Assembly: GCF_900103875.1 (NCBI RefSeq)
Contig: NZ_LT629705.1
Span: 2,675,001-2,739,000 of the forward strand
Origin: Pseudomonas arsenicoxydans
Lineage (GTDB): Bacteria; Pseudomonadota; Gammaproteobacteria; Pseudomonadales; Pseudomonadaceae
DNA length: 64,000 bases
Direction of reading: 5' to 3'
Shown here piece by piece: positions 18,540-27,448 of this stretch. The position numbers and the translations under genes were made by a program. A model generated the notes under the pieces. The model saw only the letters and a list, made by a program, of their open reading frames with translations. It ran no database searches and was not told the origin of the DNA. Numbering within the stretch: the stretch's first letter is position 1; each line of letters starts with the position of its first letter.

Positions 18540-19244
18540 ATGAAAGTACTGATTGTCCACGCCCACCCGGAGCCGAAATCCTTTACTGCAGCCTTGCGTG
18601 ACCAGGCTGTCACCACCTTGGAAGATCAGGGGCACGAGGTTCAGGTCAGCGACCTGTATGCGATGAACTGGAACCCGGTGGCCAGCGCCGATGATTTTTC
18701 TTCGCGGGAAAACCCGGAGTATCTGGTGTATGCGCTGGAGCAACGTCTGGGAGTGAAAAGCCAGTCGCTGGCGCCGGACATCCAGCAGGAGCTCGACAAA
18801 CTGCTGTGGGCGGACCTGTTGATCCTCAATTTTCCGATTTTCTGGTTCTCGGCCCCGGCCATGCTCAAGGGCTGGATTGATCGGGTACTGGTATCCGGTG
18901 TCTGCTATGGCGGCAAACGCTTTTACGATCAGGGCGGATTGAGTGGCAAGAAGGCGCTGGTGTCGGTGACTCTGGGTGGACGCGAGCATATGTTTGGGGA
19001 CGGCGCGATTCATGGTCCGTTGGAGGACATGCTGCGTCCGATTCTGCGCGGCACGCTGGCATATGTTGGTTTTGATGTGCTGGAGCCGTTCGTGGCGTGG
19101 CATGTGCCGTACATCAGCGACGAAGCGCGCAAGGAATTCCTGCTGGGTTATCAGCAGCGTTTGCAACACCTGAGTGATGAGCAGCCAATGGTGTTCCCGC
19201 GTTTGTCGCAGTTCGATGAGGCGTTGTATCCGTTGCCTGTTTGA
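18540..19244 (+). CDS. NAD(P)H:quinone oxidoreductase-like flavoprotein
   Basis: The 234-residue flavodoxin-fold protein starts MKVLIVHAHPEPKSFTAAL, the FMN/FAD phosphate loop of the NQO1/MdaB/KefF group. NFPIFWFSAPAMLKGWIDRVL is the second family signature. It should reduce quinones or other electrophiles by two electrons with NAD(P)H in the cytoplasm. A gene of this type also follows aruH in P. aeruginosa as I recall, so the linkage seems conserved. Here a terminator separates it from the aru operon, so it probably has its own promoter. Its role in arginine catabolism, if any, is unknown. Confidence 0.87.
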   Translation: MKVLIVHAHPEPKSFTAALRDQAVTTLEDQGHEVQVSDLYAMNWNPVASADDFSSRENPEYLVYALEQRLGVKSQSLAPDIQQELDKLLWADLLILNFPIFWFSAPAMLKGWIDRVLVSGVCYGGKRFYDQGGLSGKKALVSVTLGGREHMFGDGAIHGPLEDMLRPILRGTLAYVGFDVLEPFVAWHVPYISDEARKEFLLGYQQRLQHLSDEQPMVFPRLSQFDEALYPLPV

Positions 19245-19273
19245 ATTGATAAGCCGGCGTTGCGCTTTCGGAC

Positions 19274-19299
19274 CCTATCGCGGGCTTGCCCGCGATAGG
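19274..19299. repeat. REP palindrome (GCGGGCTTGCCCGC type)
   Basis: CCTATCGCGGG-CTTG-CCCGCGATAGG is an 11-base-pair hairpin between the convergent quinone reductase-like and YegP-type genes. It is a single copy of the palindrome found as pairs elsewhere in the window and could serve as a two-way terminator. Confidence 0.8.
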
Positions 19300-19337
19300 C
19301 CTTGAGTTCAACCCAAGAATCGGGCGCGCAAATCGAC

Positions 19338-19529
19338 TTAGATTTCCTTCACCGGCGTTTCACACTCAACCCCCTTGATCAACCCGATGACGTGCAGGCA
19401 ATCCGCCTTGTTCACATACGATTCGCCGCTGGCGATCGTCTCGTGATTCCCGGCTCTCAGGCGCCAGCGCCATTGTCCTTTTCCGGTGCTCGGGGTGCCT
19501 TTGGATTGTCTGTAAATCTCGAAATACAT
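19338..19529 (-). CDS. YegP/DUF1508 family small protein
   Basis: The 63-residue product begins MYFEIYRQSKG and contains WRWRLRAGNHETIASGESYVNKADC, the repeat unit of the YegP/DUF1508 family. That family usually has one or two such units; this protein has one. The function of the family is unsettled. The open frame reaches upstream to 19802, but the conserved start is the ATG at 19527-19529, which has a GGAG motif eight bases before it. It is convergent with the quinone reductase-like gene across a REP hairpin. Confidence 0.85.
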   Translation of the reverse strand: MYFEIYRQSKGTPSTGKGQWRWRLRAGNHETIASGESYVNKADCLHVIGLIKGVECETPVKEI

Positions 19530-19806
19530 ACTGCTCGCTCCATGCGTTGGGTAATTGCGACAACCTGTGTGGCGCATCGAAGCAAGCCTAGCGGAGCAGG
19601 ATTTTTTGGCCATCAGGTATGTGTTTCCAATAGTTTGAAGGCTTTTCCTACGGCGCAGCTGGCCGCGAGTGAATGGCCAGAACCCCCGCAGTTTCGCCCT
19701 TGCATCACCACTCCCGGTCCTGCTTAATACGACTCGGCTCTCGGTGTCGAACATCTGCCGTCGACCCCGGATTGTAGAAAAATCACTATAAAAAAAGAGC
19801 AATCAA

Positions 19807-20775
19807 TTGACTCATCAGCACGGACCGCAACTGACCGGGCCTTTGGCGCTTTCGCTCGTCATCCCGGTGTTCAATGAAGCCGCGACCCTCGACGCGTTCA
19901 TCGGGCGGATCACTGACGTCTTCAATGATCAGGCGCTGATCGCACTGGAGATCGTGTTCGTCAATGACGGCAGCACTGACGCAACGCTGGAGGTGCTGCT
20001 GGAGCGGCAGAAGAGCGACTCGCGTATTCGTATCGTCGACCTGAGCCGCAATTTCGGCAAGGAAGCGGCGTTGACCGCCGGTTTGCAGACAGCGACCGGC
20101 CAGGCCGTGGTGCCGATCGATGCCGATTTGCAGGACCCGCCCGAAGTCATCCTTGAAATGATCGCCCGTTGGCGCGAAGGCTATGAAGTGGTGCTAGGCC
20201 ACCGTGTGAGTCGCAAGACCGACTCCTGGGCCAAGCAAACCTCGGCCAACTGGTTTTACCGTCTGCACAACAAAATTGCCGAACAACACCTTCCGGAAAA
20301 CGTAGGTGATTTCCGGCTGATGGACCGTTGTGTGGTCGATGCCTTGCAAACGTTGCCGGAATCGCGGCGATTCATGAAAGGCTTGTTCGCCTGGGTAGGG
20401 TTTCGCACCACTTACGTGGACTATGAGCGCCCGGAACGTGTGGCCGGGACGACCAAATTCAACGGTTGGCGCTTGTGGAATTTCGCTCTGGAAGGCATCA
20501 CCAGTTTCAGCACGGAACCGCTGCGCATCTGGACGTATCTGGGGCTGTTCGTTTCACTGATCTCTTTTTCGTTCGCCATCTTTATTGTGCTGCGCACCCT
20601 GATCTCCGGGGTCGATCTGCCGGGTTATGCCTCGCTGATGGTTGCCGTCACTTTTCTGGGCGGCCTGCAATTGATCGGCATCGGGGTGCTGGGTGAATAC
20701 CTGGGGCGAACGTACATCGAGTCAAAACGTCGCCCGGTGTATCTGGTGCGGCGTGTTTATGATCCCAAGGACTGA
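19807..20775 (+). CDS. family 2 glycosyltransferase, GtrB/DPM1-like
   Basis: The 322-residue protein has a GT-A domain with LVIPVFNEAATL, FVNDGSTDATL and DADLQDPPE. Two C-terminal membrane helices (about 235-260 and 270-295) are typical of GtrB and ArnC-like enzymes that load a sugar onto undecaprenyl phosphate. It starts at TTG 19807, after AAAGAG. It heads a four-gene operon: three bases separate it from the methyltransferase, and a GtrA flippase gene follows. It probably makes the lipid-linked sugar that GtrA flips across the inner membrane. Confidence 0.88.
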   Translation: MTHQHGPQLTGPLALSLVIPVFNEAATLDAFIGRITDVFNDQALIALEIVFVNDGSTDATLEVLLERQKSDSRIRIVDLSRNFGKEAALTAGLQTATGQAVVPIDADLQDPPEVILEMIARWREGYEVVLGHRVSRKTDSWAKQTSANWFYRLHNKIAEQHLPENVGDFRLMDRCVVDALQTLPESRRFMKGLFAWVGFRTTYVDYERPERVAGTTKFNGWRLWNFALEGITSFSTEPLRIWTYLGLFVSLISFSFAIFIVLRTLISGVDLPGYASLMVAVTFLGGLQLIGIGVLGEYLGRTYIESKRRPVYLVRRVYDPKD

Positions 20776-20778
20776 ACC

Positions 20779-21489
20779 ATGGATCTCAAGGAAACCGACA
20801 TCCTCGGTTCAAGCATCGATCAGCATTGGTATTACGCCTCCAAGGCAGCGGCCACCACGCGGTTGCTGGGCAATACGCCGTACAAGCGAATTCTCGACGT
20901 GGGCGCCGGTTCGGGATTCTTTTCCCACCATCTGCTGACTCATTCATCGGCTAGCGAAGCGTGGTGCGTGGACATCAGTTACGACGCCGATTCGGACGCC
21001 ACAACCGGCGGTAAACCGGTGCATTACCGTCGCAATATCAACGCGGTGGACGCCGATCTGGTGCTGTTGATGGACGTGCTGGAGCATGTCGATGACGACA
21101 TCGGATTGCTCAAGGCCTACGTCGAGAAGGTCCCGTCCGGCAGCCGTTTCCTGATAACGGTGCCGGCGTTTCAGTTTCTCTGGAGCGGACACGATGACTT
21201 TCTCGAACACAAGCGGCGCTACACCCTTGCGCAACTGGAAGCGGTAGTCCGCAATACCGGTTTGACCGTGAAGCAGGGCGCCTACTATTTCGGCCTGGTC
21301 TTTCCGATTGCCGCCGCGCTGCGCTTGTTGCCCAACGGTGCGCAACCGTCGCCACCGCGCTCGCAACTCAAGCAGCACCATCCACTGGTGAATACGATTT
21401 TGAAGACGCTGTGCAGCGTCGAGCTGCCGTTCATGGGCGCGAATCGTCTGGCCGGGTTGACGGTGTTTGTCCTGGCGCAAAAGCCGTGA
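20779..21489 (+). CDS. SAM-dependent methyltransferase (class I)
   Basis: The 236-residue cytoplasmic protein has the SAM-binding motif ILDVGAGSGFFSHHL (about residue 35) and the post-motif LMDVLEHVDDD. It lies between gtrB-like and gtrA-like genes, three bases after the former and overlapping the latter in GTGA. It may methylate the lipid-linked sugar or its lipid carrier. Methyltransferases of this kind are not part of the basic gtrABC set, which makes the context unusual. The substrate is unknown. Confidence 0.82.
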   Translation: MDLKETDILGSSIDQHWYYASKAAATTRLLGNTPYKRILDVGAGSGFFSHHLLTHSSASEAWCVDISYDADSDATTGGKPVHYRRNINAVDADLVLLMDVLEHVDDDIGLLKAYVEKVPSGSRFLITVPAFQFLWSGHDDFLEHKRRYTLAQLEAVVRNTGLTVKQGAYYFGLVFPIAAALRLLPNGAQPSPPRSQLKQHHPLVNTILKTLCSVELPFMGANRLAGLTVFVLAQKP

Positions 21490-21872
21490 CGTCAGCCGAA
21501 AAATCCGCCTTGATCCAGCGCGGCCTGCGTTTTGCCGTGACCGGGTTGTTCGTCACGGCTTTGCATGCGCTGGTGGCTGTGTTGTTCATCAACTACGTAG
21601 CGCCGTTGCCGCCCATTGCCAACGGCGTCGCATTTGCCGTGGCGACCGTGGTGTCCTACCTGATCAATACCACCTGGAGCTTTTCCGCGCGGCTGCATGG
21701 CCGAACGTTGCTGCGTTTCATGATGGTGTCGGGCGCCGGTTTTCTCCTGGCGATGCTGGTGGCCTGGGCCGCGCAAATGGCCGGGCTGCATTATTTGCTG
21801 GGTATTTGCGCGGTGGCGCTGACCATTCCAGCCTTCACCTTTGTATTGCATAACTTCTGGACGTACCGATGA
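21486..21872 (+). CDS. GtrA family membrane protein
   Basis: The 128-residue protein has four predicted membrane helices. FAVATVVSYLINTTWSFSAR and the C-terminal FVLHNFWTYR are typical of GtrA. GtrA is thought to flip undecaprenyl-phosphate-linked glucose. I chose the GTG at 21486 because it overlaps the methyltransferase stop in GTGA and gives a normal family length; the frame extends upstream inside the previous gene. Its own stop overlaps the next gene in ATGA (21869-21872). Confidence 0.85.
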   Translation: MTSAEKSALIQRGLRFAVTGLFVTALHALVAVLFINYVAPLPPIANGVAFAVATVVSYLINTTWSFSARLHGRTLLRFMMVSGAGFLLAMLVAWAAQMAGLHYLLGICAVALTIPAFTFVLHNFWTYR

Positions 21873-23983
21873 CCGACTCAGTCAAACGCCTGGCGATCAA
21901 CCTGTTGCCGTTGTTGATCGGTGTCATGGCCTTTTTCATCGTCATCGGACCACGGGCGCTCAATCCGCAAAATATTGCGTGGCTGGGCAACGGTGACCCG
22001 GCGACGCATTACCTGGGATGGGTGTTTTTCCGGCAGGCGCCATGGACTTTTCCGATAGGGCTCAACCCTTCCTATGGATTGGAATTGGGCAACGGCATCA
22101 TCTTTTCTGATTCCAATCCGCTGCTGGCTTTCCTGTTTAAACCCTTCGCTGCGCTGTTGCCGACGCCATTTCAGTATTTCGGTATCTGGTTCCTGACCTG
22201 CTTCGTCCTGCAGGCTTGGTTCGCCTGGAAAGTGGTGGGGCTGATGTCCTCGCATGTGGGGGTGCGTGCCGTGAGTACGGCGTTGTTACTCTTTGTGCCG
22301 CCGATGCTCATGCGCATGCCTTTCCATTTGTCCCTGGGCGGGCATTTTCTGGTGCTGGCCTCGTTTTACCTGGGCCTGCATCCGCACCTGCGCCATCGAC
22401 GCCTGGCGTGGGGCGTGTTGCTGGCGGCGGCCGCGTTGGTCCATGCGTATTTTCTGGCGATGGTCGCATTGATCTGGATCGCCGATCTGGCAGCCGGGTA
22501 TTTCAAGAAGAAACTGACGCTGCGATCTGCGGTGATCGAGTTGATTGCGCTGTTTTCGCTGGTCAGCTTTTGCTGTTGGCAGGCCGGGTATTTTTCGGTG
22601 GGGGCCGAAGGCGCGGTATCCGATGGTTTTGGCATGTACGCCATGAACCTGCTGTCACTGATCGATCCGGGGAACTGGTCCTATTTACTGAAGGATCTGC
22701 CTGGTGTTCAAGGGTTCGGTGACGGCGAAGGGTTTGCCTTTCTTGGGTTGGGGCTGATCACGCTGGGCATCTGTGCAGTGGTGGGTTTACTGCAAGGCAA
22801 TACCGGTTTCGGGCAACAATTGCGGCATCGACCCTTTTTGCTAGTGGCACTGGTGGGGCTGACTGTTTTCGCGATATCTAACCATGTGGCTATCGGCTCG
22901 CTGGATTTCACCTATCCGCTGCCGCCGGTGGTGATTTCCATCGCCAACATCTTCCGCGCCTCGGGTCGAATGTTTTGGCCGGTGTACTACGCGATTATAT
23001 TCGCCATCATTTTTCTGGTTATTCGCGCCAATACACCACGCACCGCAGTGAGTTTGCTGTTATTGGCGCTACTTATTCAGGTGTTGGACACTCACGCCGG
23101 CTGGGTGGCGGTTCGCAAGCAATTGATGGTTGAACCTGCTTCGAAGTGGGCATCGCCCATGGTCGATCCATTTTGGGAAAGTGCCGCGGCCCATTACCGG
23201 AACATTCGCTGGATTGTTCCGCAGAATCTCTCCCCGCACTGGATGTCGGTGGCTGATTTTGCCGGCGCCCATGGCATGGCAACGAATGCGGTTTACCTTG
23301 GGCGAATGGACACTGCCAATTGGAAACGCGCCGACCGGGAGACTGCTGGTGTAATGGCTTCTGGAAAGTATGATGCCGACACTTTGTACCTGCTTGATGA
23401 GCGTGCGCTGCTCCAGGCCGTGATGAACGTCGATACTTCAAAAGATCTGTTTACCCGAATTAACGGCTTCACTGTGTTGGCTCCGGGCTGGAAACAATGC
23501 AGCGAGTGCCTGCAGGCGGCCCTCCAAATCAGCCCATTGGAGTTGATTCCATCCGTTGAGCCCGGACAAAAAACGCCATTCAGCTACGGTAGCAAGGGCA
23601 GGGCGCTGCTGGCCAAGGGGTGGTCCGATTCCGAACTCTGGGGGACCTGGTCCGAAGGGTCCAGCGCGCAAGTCATGTTCCGGGCTCCGGCGCCCGTGCA
23701 CTCCTTACGTCTGGAGACCACAGCGTTTTTACCTCCAGGGCATGTGCGACAGGGTGTTGTCATCAGTATCAACGGCCTGCCGGCATTGAATGCCCAACTC
23801 GAGCAGGCCGATGGCAACATCATCGAGGTTCCCCTCACTGCCGAGATGCAAGAGCGGGTATCGCGCCAGGGTGTGCTGAGTTTGCAATTGCAGTTCGCCG
23901 ACGCCGTCAGCCCGAAACAGTTCGGAATCGGCCAAGACGCCCGACAACTCGCGCTCGGATTGAAGACGTTGACGGTCAATTGA
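21869..23983 (+). CDS. large polytopic membrane protein, DUF6311-like (putative GT-C or Gtr-type transferase)
   Basis: The 704-residue protein has roughly ten to eleven hydrophobic helices in the first 430 residues and a hydrophilic C-terminal domain of about 270. Early motifs include WLGNGDPATHYLGWVFFRQAPW and an acidic FSDSNPLLAF, placed like the periplasmic loops of GT-C glycosyltransferases. It ends the gtrB/methyltransferase/gtrA operon, where the serotype-specific GtrC transferase would be expected. It may therefore move the flipped sugar onto an envelope glycan. The family name is from memory and the catalytic role is inference. Confidence 0.65.
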   Translation: MTDSVKRLAINLLPLLIGVMAFFIVIGPRALNPQNIAWLGNGDPATHYLGWVFFRQAPWTFPIGLNPSYGLELGNGIIFSDSNPLLAFLFKPFAALLPTPFQYFGIWFLTCFVLQAWFAWKVVGLMSSHVGVRAVSTALLLFVPPMLMRMPFHLSLGGHFLVLASFYLGLHPHLRHRRLAWGVLLAAAALVHAYFLAMVALIWIADLAAGYFKKKLTLRSAVIELIALFSLVSFCCWQAGYFSVGAEGAVSDGFGMYAMNLLSLIDPGNWSYLLKDLPGVQGFGDGEGFAFLGLGLITLGICAVVGLLQGNTGFGQQLRHRPFLLVALVGLTVFAISNHVAIGSLDFTYPLPPVVISIANIFRASGRMFWPVYYAIIFAIIFLVIRANTPRTAVSLLLLALLIQVLDTHAGWVAVRKQLMVEPASKWASPMVDPFWESAAAHYRNIRWIVPQNLSPHWMSVADFAGAHGMATNAVYLGRMDTANWKRADRETAGVMASGKYDADTLYLLDERALLQAVMNVDTSKDLFTRINGFTVLAPGWKQCSECLQAALQISPLELIPSVEPGQKTPFSYGSKGRALLAKGWSDSELWGTWSEGSSAQVMFRAPAPVHSLRLETTAFLPPGHVRQGVVISINGLPALNAQLEQADGNIIEVPLTAEMQERVSRQGVLSLQLQFADAVSPKQFGIGQDARQLALGLKTLTVN

Positions 23984-24055
23984 GGAGGGCTGCACGTAGA
24001 CGCCTTCCTCGGGCCTTTCTACACTGCCGCAAGTATCGGGGACCGGGGACAACGA

Positions 24056-24982
24056 ATGAATCGCAATGAACTGCGCAAGGCTGACATCAACCTGATGGTG
24101 GTGTTCGAAACGTTGATGCTCGAGCGCAATGTGACGCGGGTGGCAGAGAAGCTGTTTCTTGGGCAGCCGACCATCAGTGCGGCACTCAACCGCTTGCGCA
24201 CGATGTTCAACGATCCGCTGTTCATTCGGGTCGGTCATCGTATGGAGCCGACGGCGCGGGCCGAGGAAATCATCCTGCACTTGTCGCCGGCGCTGGATTC
24301 ATTGTCGGTGGCGTTGAGCCTGACCCACGACTTCGACCCGGCCAGCAGCACCATGACCTTTCGCATCGGCTTATCGGACGATGTCGAGTTCGGCCTGCTG
24401 CCACCGCTGCTACGGGCCTTACGCCAGGAAGCGCCCAAGGTGGTGTTCGTGGTTCAACATGTCGATTACTGGCGTATTCCCGACTTGTTGGCGTCCGGCG
24501 ATATCACCGTCGGTATCAGCCAGACCCGCGGCTTGCCGGCCAATGCCAAGCGCAAGCTGTTACGGCACATCCAGCCGAGCATTTTGCGCGCCGATGCATC
24601 CGACACGCCGCTGACCCTTGATGAATATTGCGCACGGCCACACGTATTGGTGTCACACACGGCCAATGTCAGTGGCTACGCGGATGAATGGCTGGCGGAG
24701 ATCGGCCGCACGCGTCAGGTCGTGCTTTCGGTGCCGCAATACAGCTCGTTGCCGGCCTTGCTTGCCGGCACCGACTTGATCGCCAGCCTGCCGGATTACG
24801 CCGCCGAGGCAATGGCCGCATCCGGTCAGTTGTTCAAAGAACCCTTTCCGTTCAAAACCCCGACGCTGGACCTGTCGATGGTCTGGCTCAGCCACGTCGA
24901 TACCGACCCGGCCGAACGCTGGTTGCGGTCGAGGCTTGAGGCGTTCATGAGTGAGCGTAACGTGTTGCCGCAGTCCCCGTGA
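24056..24982 (+). CDS. LysR family transcriptional regulator
   Basis: The 308-residue protein has an N-terminal LysR helix-turn-helix (DINLMVVFETLMLERNVTRVAEKL then GQPTISAALNRLRTMF). The effector-binding domain resembles NodD/LeuO-type members. It lies 57 bases before the isomerase gene in the same direction, so the two could be co-transcribed. A second LysR gene lies on the other strand just beyond the isomerase. The effector is unknown. Confidence 0.88.
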   Translation: MNRNELRKADINLMVVFETLMLERNVTRVAEKLFLGQPTISAALNRLRTMFNDPLFIRVGHRMEPTARAEEIILHLSPALDSLSVALSLTHDFDPASSTMTFRIGLSDDVEFGLLPPLLRALRQEAPKVVFVVQHVDYWRIPDLLASGDITVGISQTRGLPANAKRKLLRHIQPSILRADASDTPLTLDEYCARPHVLVSHTANVSGYADEWLAEIGRTRQVVLSVPQYSSLPALLAGTDLIASLPDYAAEAMAASGQLFKEPFPFKTPTLDLSMVWLSHVDTDPAERWLRSRLEAFMSERNVLPQSP

Positions 24983-25039
24983 CTAAGACAACGCTGTGTT
25001 ATATGTAGGACCTTTCCAACACATTTCAGGAGCTCTGCC

Positions 25040-25405
25040 ATGCCCCACCTGCACATGGAATACACCGCCAACCTGCCCGGACTGAATGCCGACCTGGCGT
25101 TGATCCGGCTCAACAATACGTTGGTGGGGTCCGGTCAGTTTGCTGCGGAGTTCGACATCAAGAGTCGCGCCGTAAAGGTCGAGACGTTCAAGGTCGGCAC
25201 CGCATTGGCCGAGCGGGCGTTCGTGCATGTGAAGCTGGCGTTGTTGAGCGGTCGCTCGCCGCAGATCAAAAAGCAGTTGTCCGAGAGTCTGCTGGCCGTC
25301 GTGCAGGACCTGTGTGAATGGCCGGCCGGTGTTGAAGTTCAGGTGTGTGTGGAGATCCTCGACATCGATCGAGAGTCCTACACCAAGACGGCCATCGGCC
25401 ACTGA
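25040..25405 (+). CDS. 5-carboxymethyl-2-hydroxymuconate isomerase family protein
   Basis: The 121-residue protein starts MPHLHMEYTANL. Pro2 becomes the N-terminal catalytic proline after Met removal, as in CHMI/HpaF of the tautomerase superfamily, and the length matches. In the homoprotocatechuate pathway this enzyme isomerises the ring-cleavage product. None of the other hpa genes is nearby, so here it is an orphan and may act on something else. AGGAG lies upstream of the ATG. It is convergent with the LysR gene at 25409, with three bases between them. Confidence 0.83.
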   Translation: MPHLHMEYTANLPGLNADLALIRLNNTLVGSGQFAAEFDIKSRAVKVETFKVGTALAERAFVHVKLALLSGRSPQIKKQLSESLLAVVQDLCEWPAGVEVQVCVEILDIDRESYTKTAIGH

Positions 25406-25408
25406 GTT

Positions 25409-26344
25409 TCAGGCCATCTCCTGCTCGGCACAGGCCTTGATCACTTGCTCGCGCAGCCAGGTGTTGGCGCTGTCCTGATCGGCACTTTGGCTCCACTGCA
25501 TGTCCAGGGTGAATCCTGGCAAGCCGTTGGGCGCTTCGCAGTGATTGAAAATTGCCTCGTTGGCCAGCAATTGCTGGATGCGGCGGGGCAGGGTCAGGAT
25601 GAAGTCGGTGCCGGTGATCAATTTCAATGCCGCGCTGTAGCTGTTGGCGCGCGCGACAATCTGCCGTTTGTGCGCCTGTTGCGCGAGCCAGCCGTCGACC
25701 ATGTTGGTGGTGGATGTCCACGGGGTGGGGAACACATGCCGGCGCTCGACGAAAGCTTGCAAGCTCAAACGCGGCTGCAATGGCGTGGCGCGTTTGTCGA
25801 AGACGCAGACCAGGTCATCCTCCAGTAGCTGCCGGGATTTGAAGTCGCTGTGGCTGCGATGAAAGTGCGGGCCGAAACAAATCACCAGGTCAAGGCTGCC
25901 ATCGCGCAAGTCTTCGGCTGGAATGTCGGTTTCGAACTTGTGCACGTTGACCATCACCGGCAGGTCGGCGAAATCAAAGCTTTTCAACAGTCGCGGCAGG
26001 ATCAACTGCTCGAAGTATTCCGGCGCGCAGATGTTGAACGTCACCGGTTGCAAGGTCGGGTCAAACGCTTGGGCGCCGGCATGGCACAAGTTGATGCTTT
26101 CGAGGATCTTCAGCACATGCGTGTACATGGTGCCGGCTTTGTAGGTGGGGCGCATGCCCGTGCGGGTGTTGATGAACAACTCGTCTTCAAAACTGGTCCG
26201 CAGTTTTTTCAGGCAGTAACTGACGGTGGACTGACTGACGCAAAGCGCCTCTGACACACCGGTGACGCTGCTTTGCTCATACACAGCGACAAACACCATG
26301 AGGTCCTGCATGTCGAGCTTTCGTAGCAAGTTACTGTTCAGCAT
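25409..26344 (-). CDS. LysR family transcriptional regulator
   Basis: The 311-residue protein has a LysR helix-turn-helix (DLMVFVAVYEQSSVTGVSEALCVSQSTVSYCLKKL, split here at about residues 14-48) followed by a normal effector domain. It is convergent with the isomerase gene. Upstream lies the 3' end of the EamA exporter gene on the same strand, about 170 bases away. The regulated genes are not obvious; the neighbouring efflux pair or the isomerase are candidates. Confidence 0.87.
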   Translation of the reverse strand: MLNSNLLRKLDMQDLMVFVAVYEQSSVTGVSEALCVSQSTVSYCLKKLRTSFEDELFINTRTGMRPTYKAGTMYTHVLKILESINLCHAGAQAFDPTLQPVTFNICAPEYFEQLILPRLLKSFDFADLPVMVNVHKFETDIPAEDLRDGSLDLVICFGPHFHRSHSDFKSRQLLEDDLVCVFDKRATPLQPRLSLQAFVERRHVFPTPWTSTTNMVDGWLAQQAHKRQIVARANSYSAALKLITGTDFILTLPRRIQQLLANEAIFNHCEAPNGLPGFTLDMQWSQSADQDSANTWLREQVIKACAEQEMA

Positions 26345-26517
26345 CCGTGTCTCGCTGTGCTCCTTGCGCTGACAGTGCGCAAACTTGTGCGAAAGATCCT
26401 AACGGAACGATGGTGCCAGGAGAATGCCCCGTAGGAAGTTTCGCAGTCAGTTGTGGGACAGAAAATGTTCCGAACACGACTTATGCATTTTATCCGGTGA
26501 AACATGGCCAGAGGCCT

Positions 26518-27435
26518 TTACCCCTGAACGGTGGCGGGCGCTGCCCGGCGGCTCGACAACAGCAGCGCCAACATGCCTATGCCGACCAACAGTGCGCCGA
26601 TGATTTCCTGTGGCAGCGGCGTTCGGCGCAGCCAGAACCAATGAAACAGCGTGATGAACAGCGTGCTCAGGTAGATGTAGGAAATCACCGAGGACGGAGC
26701 GATCACGCCAATGGCTCGATGCAACAGCCAGAAGGTCGCCAGCGTGGCGAACAGCGCCAGGTAAATCAGCCAGCAAACGTCGCTCAGCGTCAGCAACGAC
26801 GCTGAACGCCAGCCGCCAGTGAACCCACACAACACCAGTAAAAAAACGGCGCCAAACAGCATGTTCCAGAAGGTCATACCCACCGGGCCACGGCCCTTGA
26901 AACTGTTGGTCTTGAACCGTTGACTCAGGGGCGAATAGAGCGCCATCGCCAGGCAACCGACCCCGTACACCGACACCGCATAGAGTGAGGGCCGCTCGCC
27001 AGGGCCTGCCCCTTTCAGGATCAGCAACACCGCGCCTGCCGCGGCGATCAGCATCGGTAGCACGCGTTGTTTCAGGCTGCTATCGGGAATCAGCAGCGCT
27101 TCGAACAGCAGCGTCAGCAACGGCACCAGCGTGAACAGGGTCCCGGTGTTGACGGCCGATGTGTAGCGCAGCGCTTCAAACAGCGAACCGAAATACAGCG
27201 CCAACAACAAGCCGAGCGAGGCATGGCCGAGCAGTCCGCGTGCGGTCATGGCGGTGTCGCCCTTGACCAGCAGCAGCGGCAGAAACATCAGGGCGCACAC
27301 CAGCAAGCGCAACCCGGTCAGCAGGACTGGATCAATGGCCTGGCTGATCTGCGCCGCTGCGGAAAATGAAGCGGCGATCAACAGCGCCCAAAGCAGCATG
27401 CCGAGGTGAGCGGCGGCGAAGCCTGAGTTTTTCAT
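26518..27435 (-). CDS. EamA/DMT family transporter
   Basis: The 305-residue protein has about ten membrane helices in two EamA repeats, in the pattern of drug/metabolite exporters (for example ALRYTSAVNTGTLFTLVPLLT in repeat one). It lies 13 bases after the MFS gene on the minus strand, so the two probably form one operon. The substrate is not deducible. Amino acid or metabolite export is the usual family role. Confidence 0.85.
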   Translation of the reverse strand: MKNSGFAAAHLGMLLWALLIAASFSAAAQISQAIDPVLLTGLRLLVCALMFLPLLLVKGDTAMTARGLLGHASLGLLLALYFGSLFEALRYTSAVNTGTLFTLVPLLTLLFEALLIPDSSLKQRVLPMLIAAAGAVLLILKGAGPGERPSLYAVSVYGVGCLAMALYSPLSQRFKTNSFKGRGPVGMTFWNMLFGAVFLLVLCGFTGGWRSASLLTLSDVCWLIYLALFATLATFWLLHRAIGVIAPSSVISYIYLSTLFITLFHWFWLRRTPLPQEIIGALLVGIGMLALLLSSRRAAPATVQG

Positions 27436-27448
27436 GGTGGGTTCCGGG

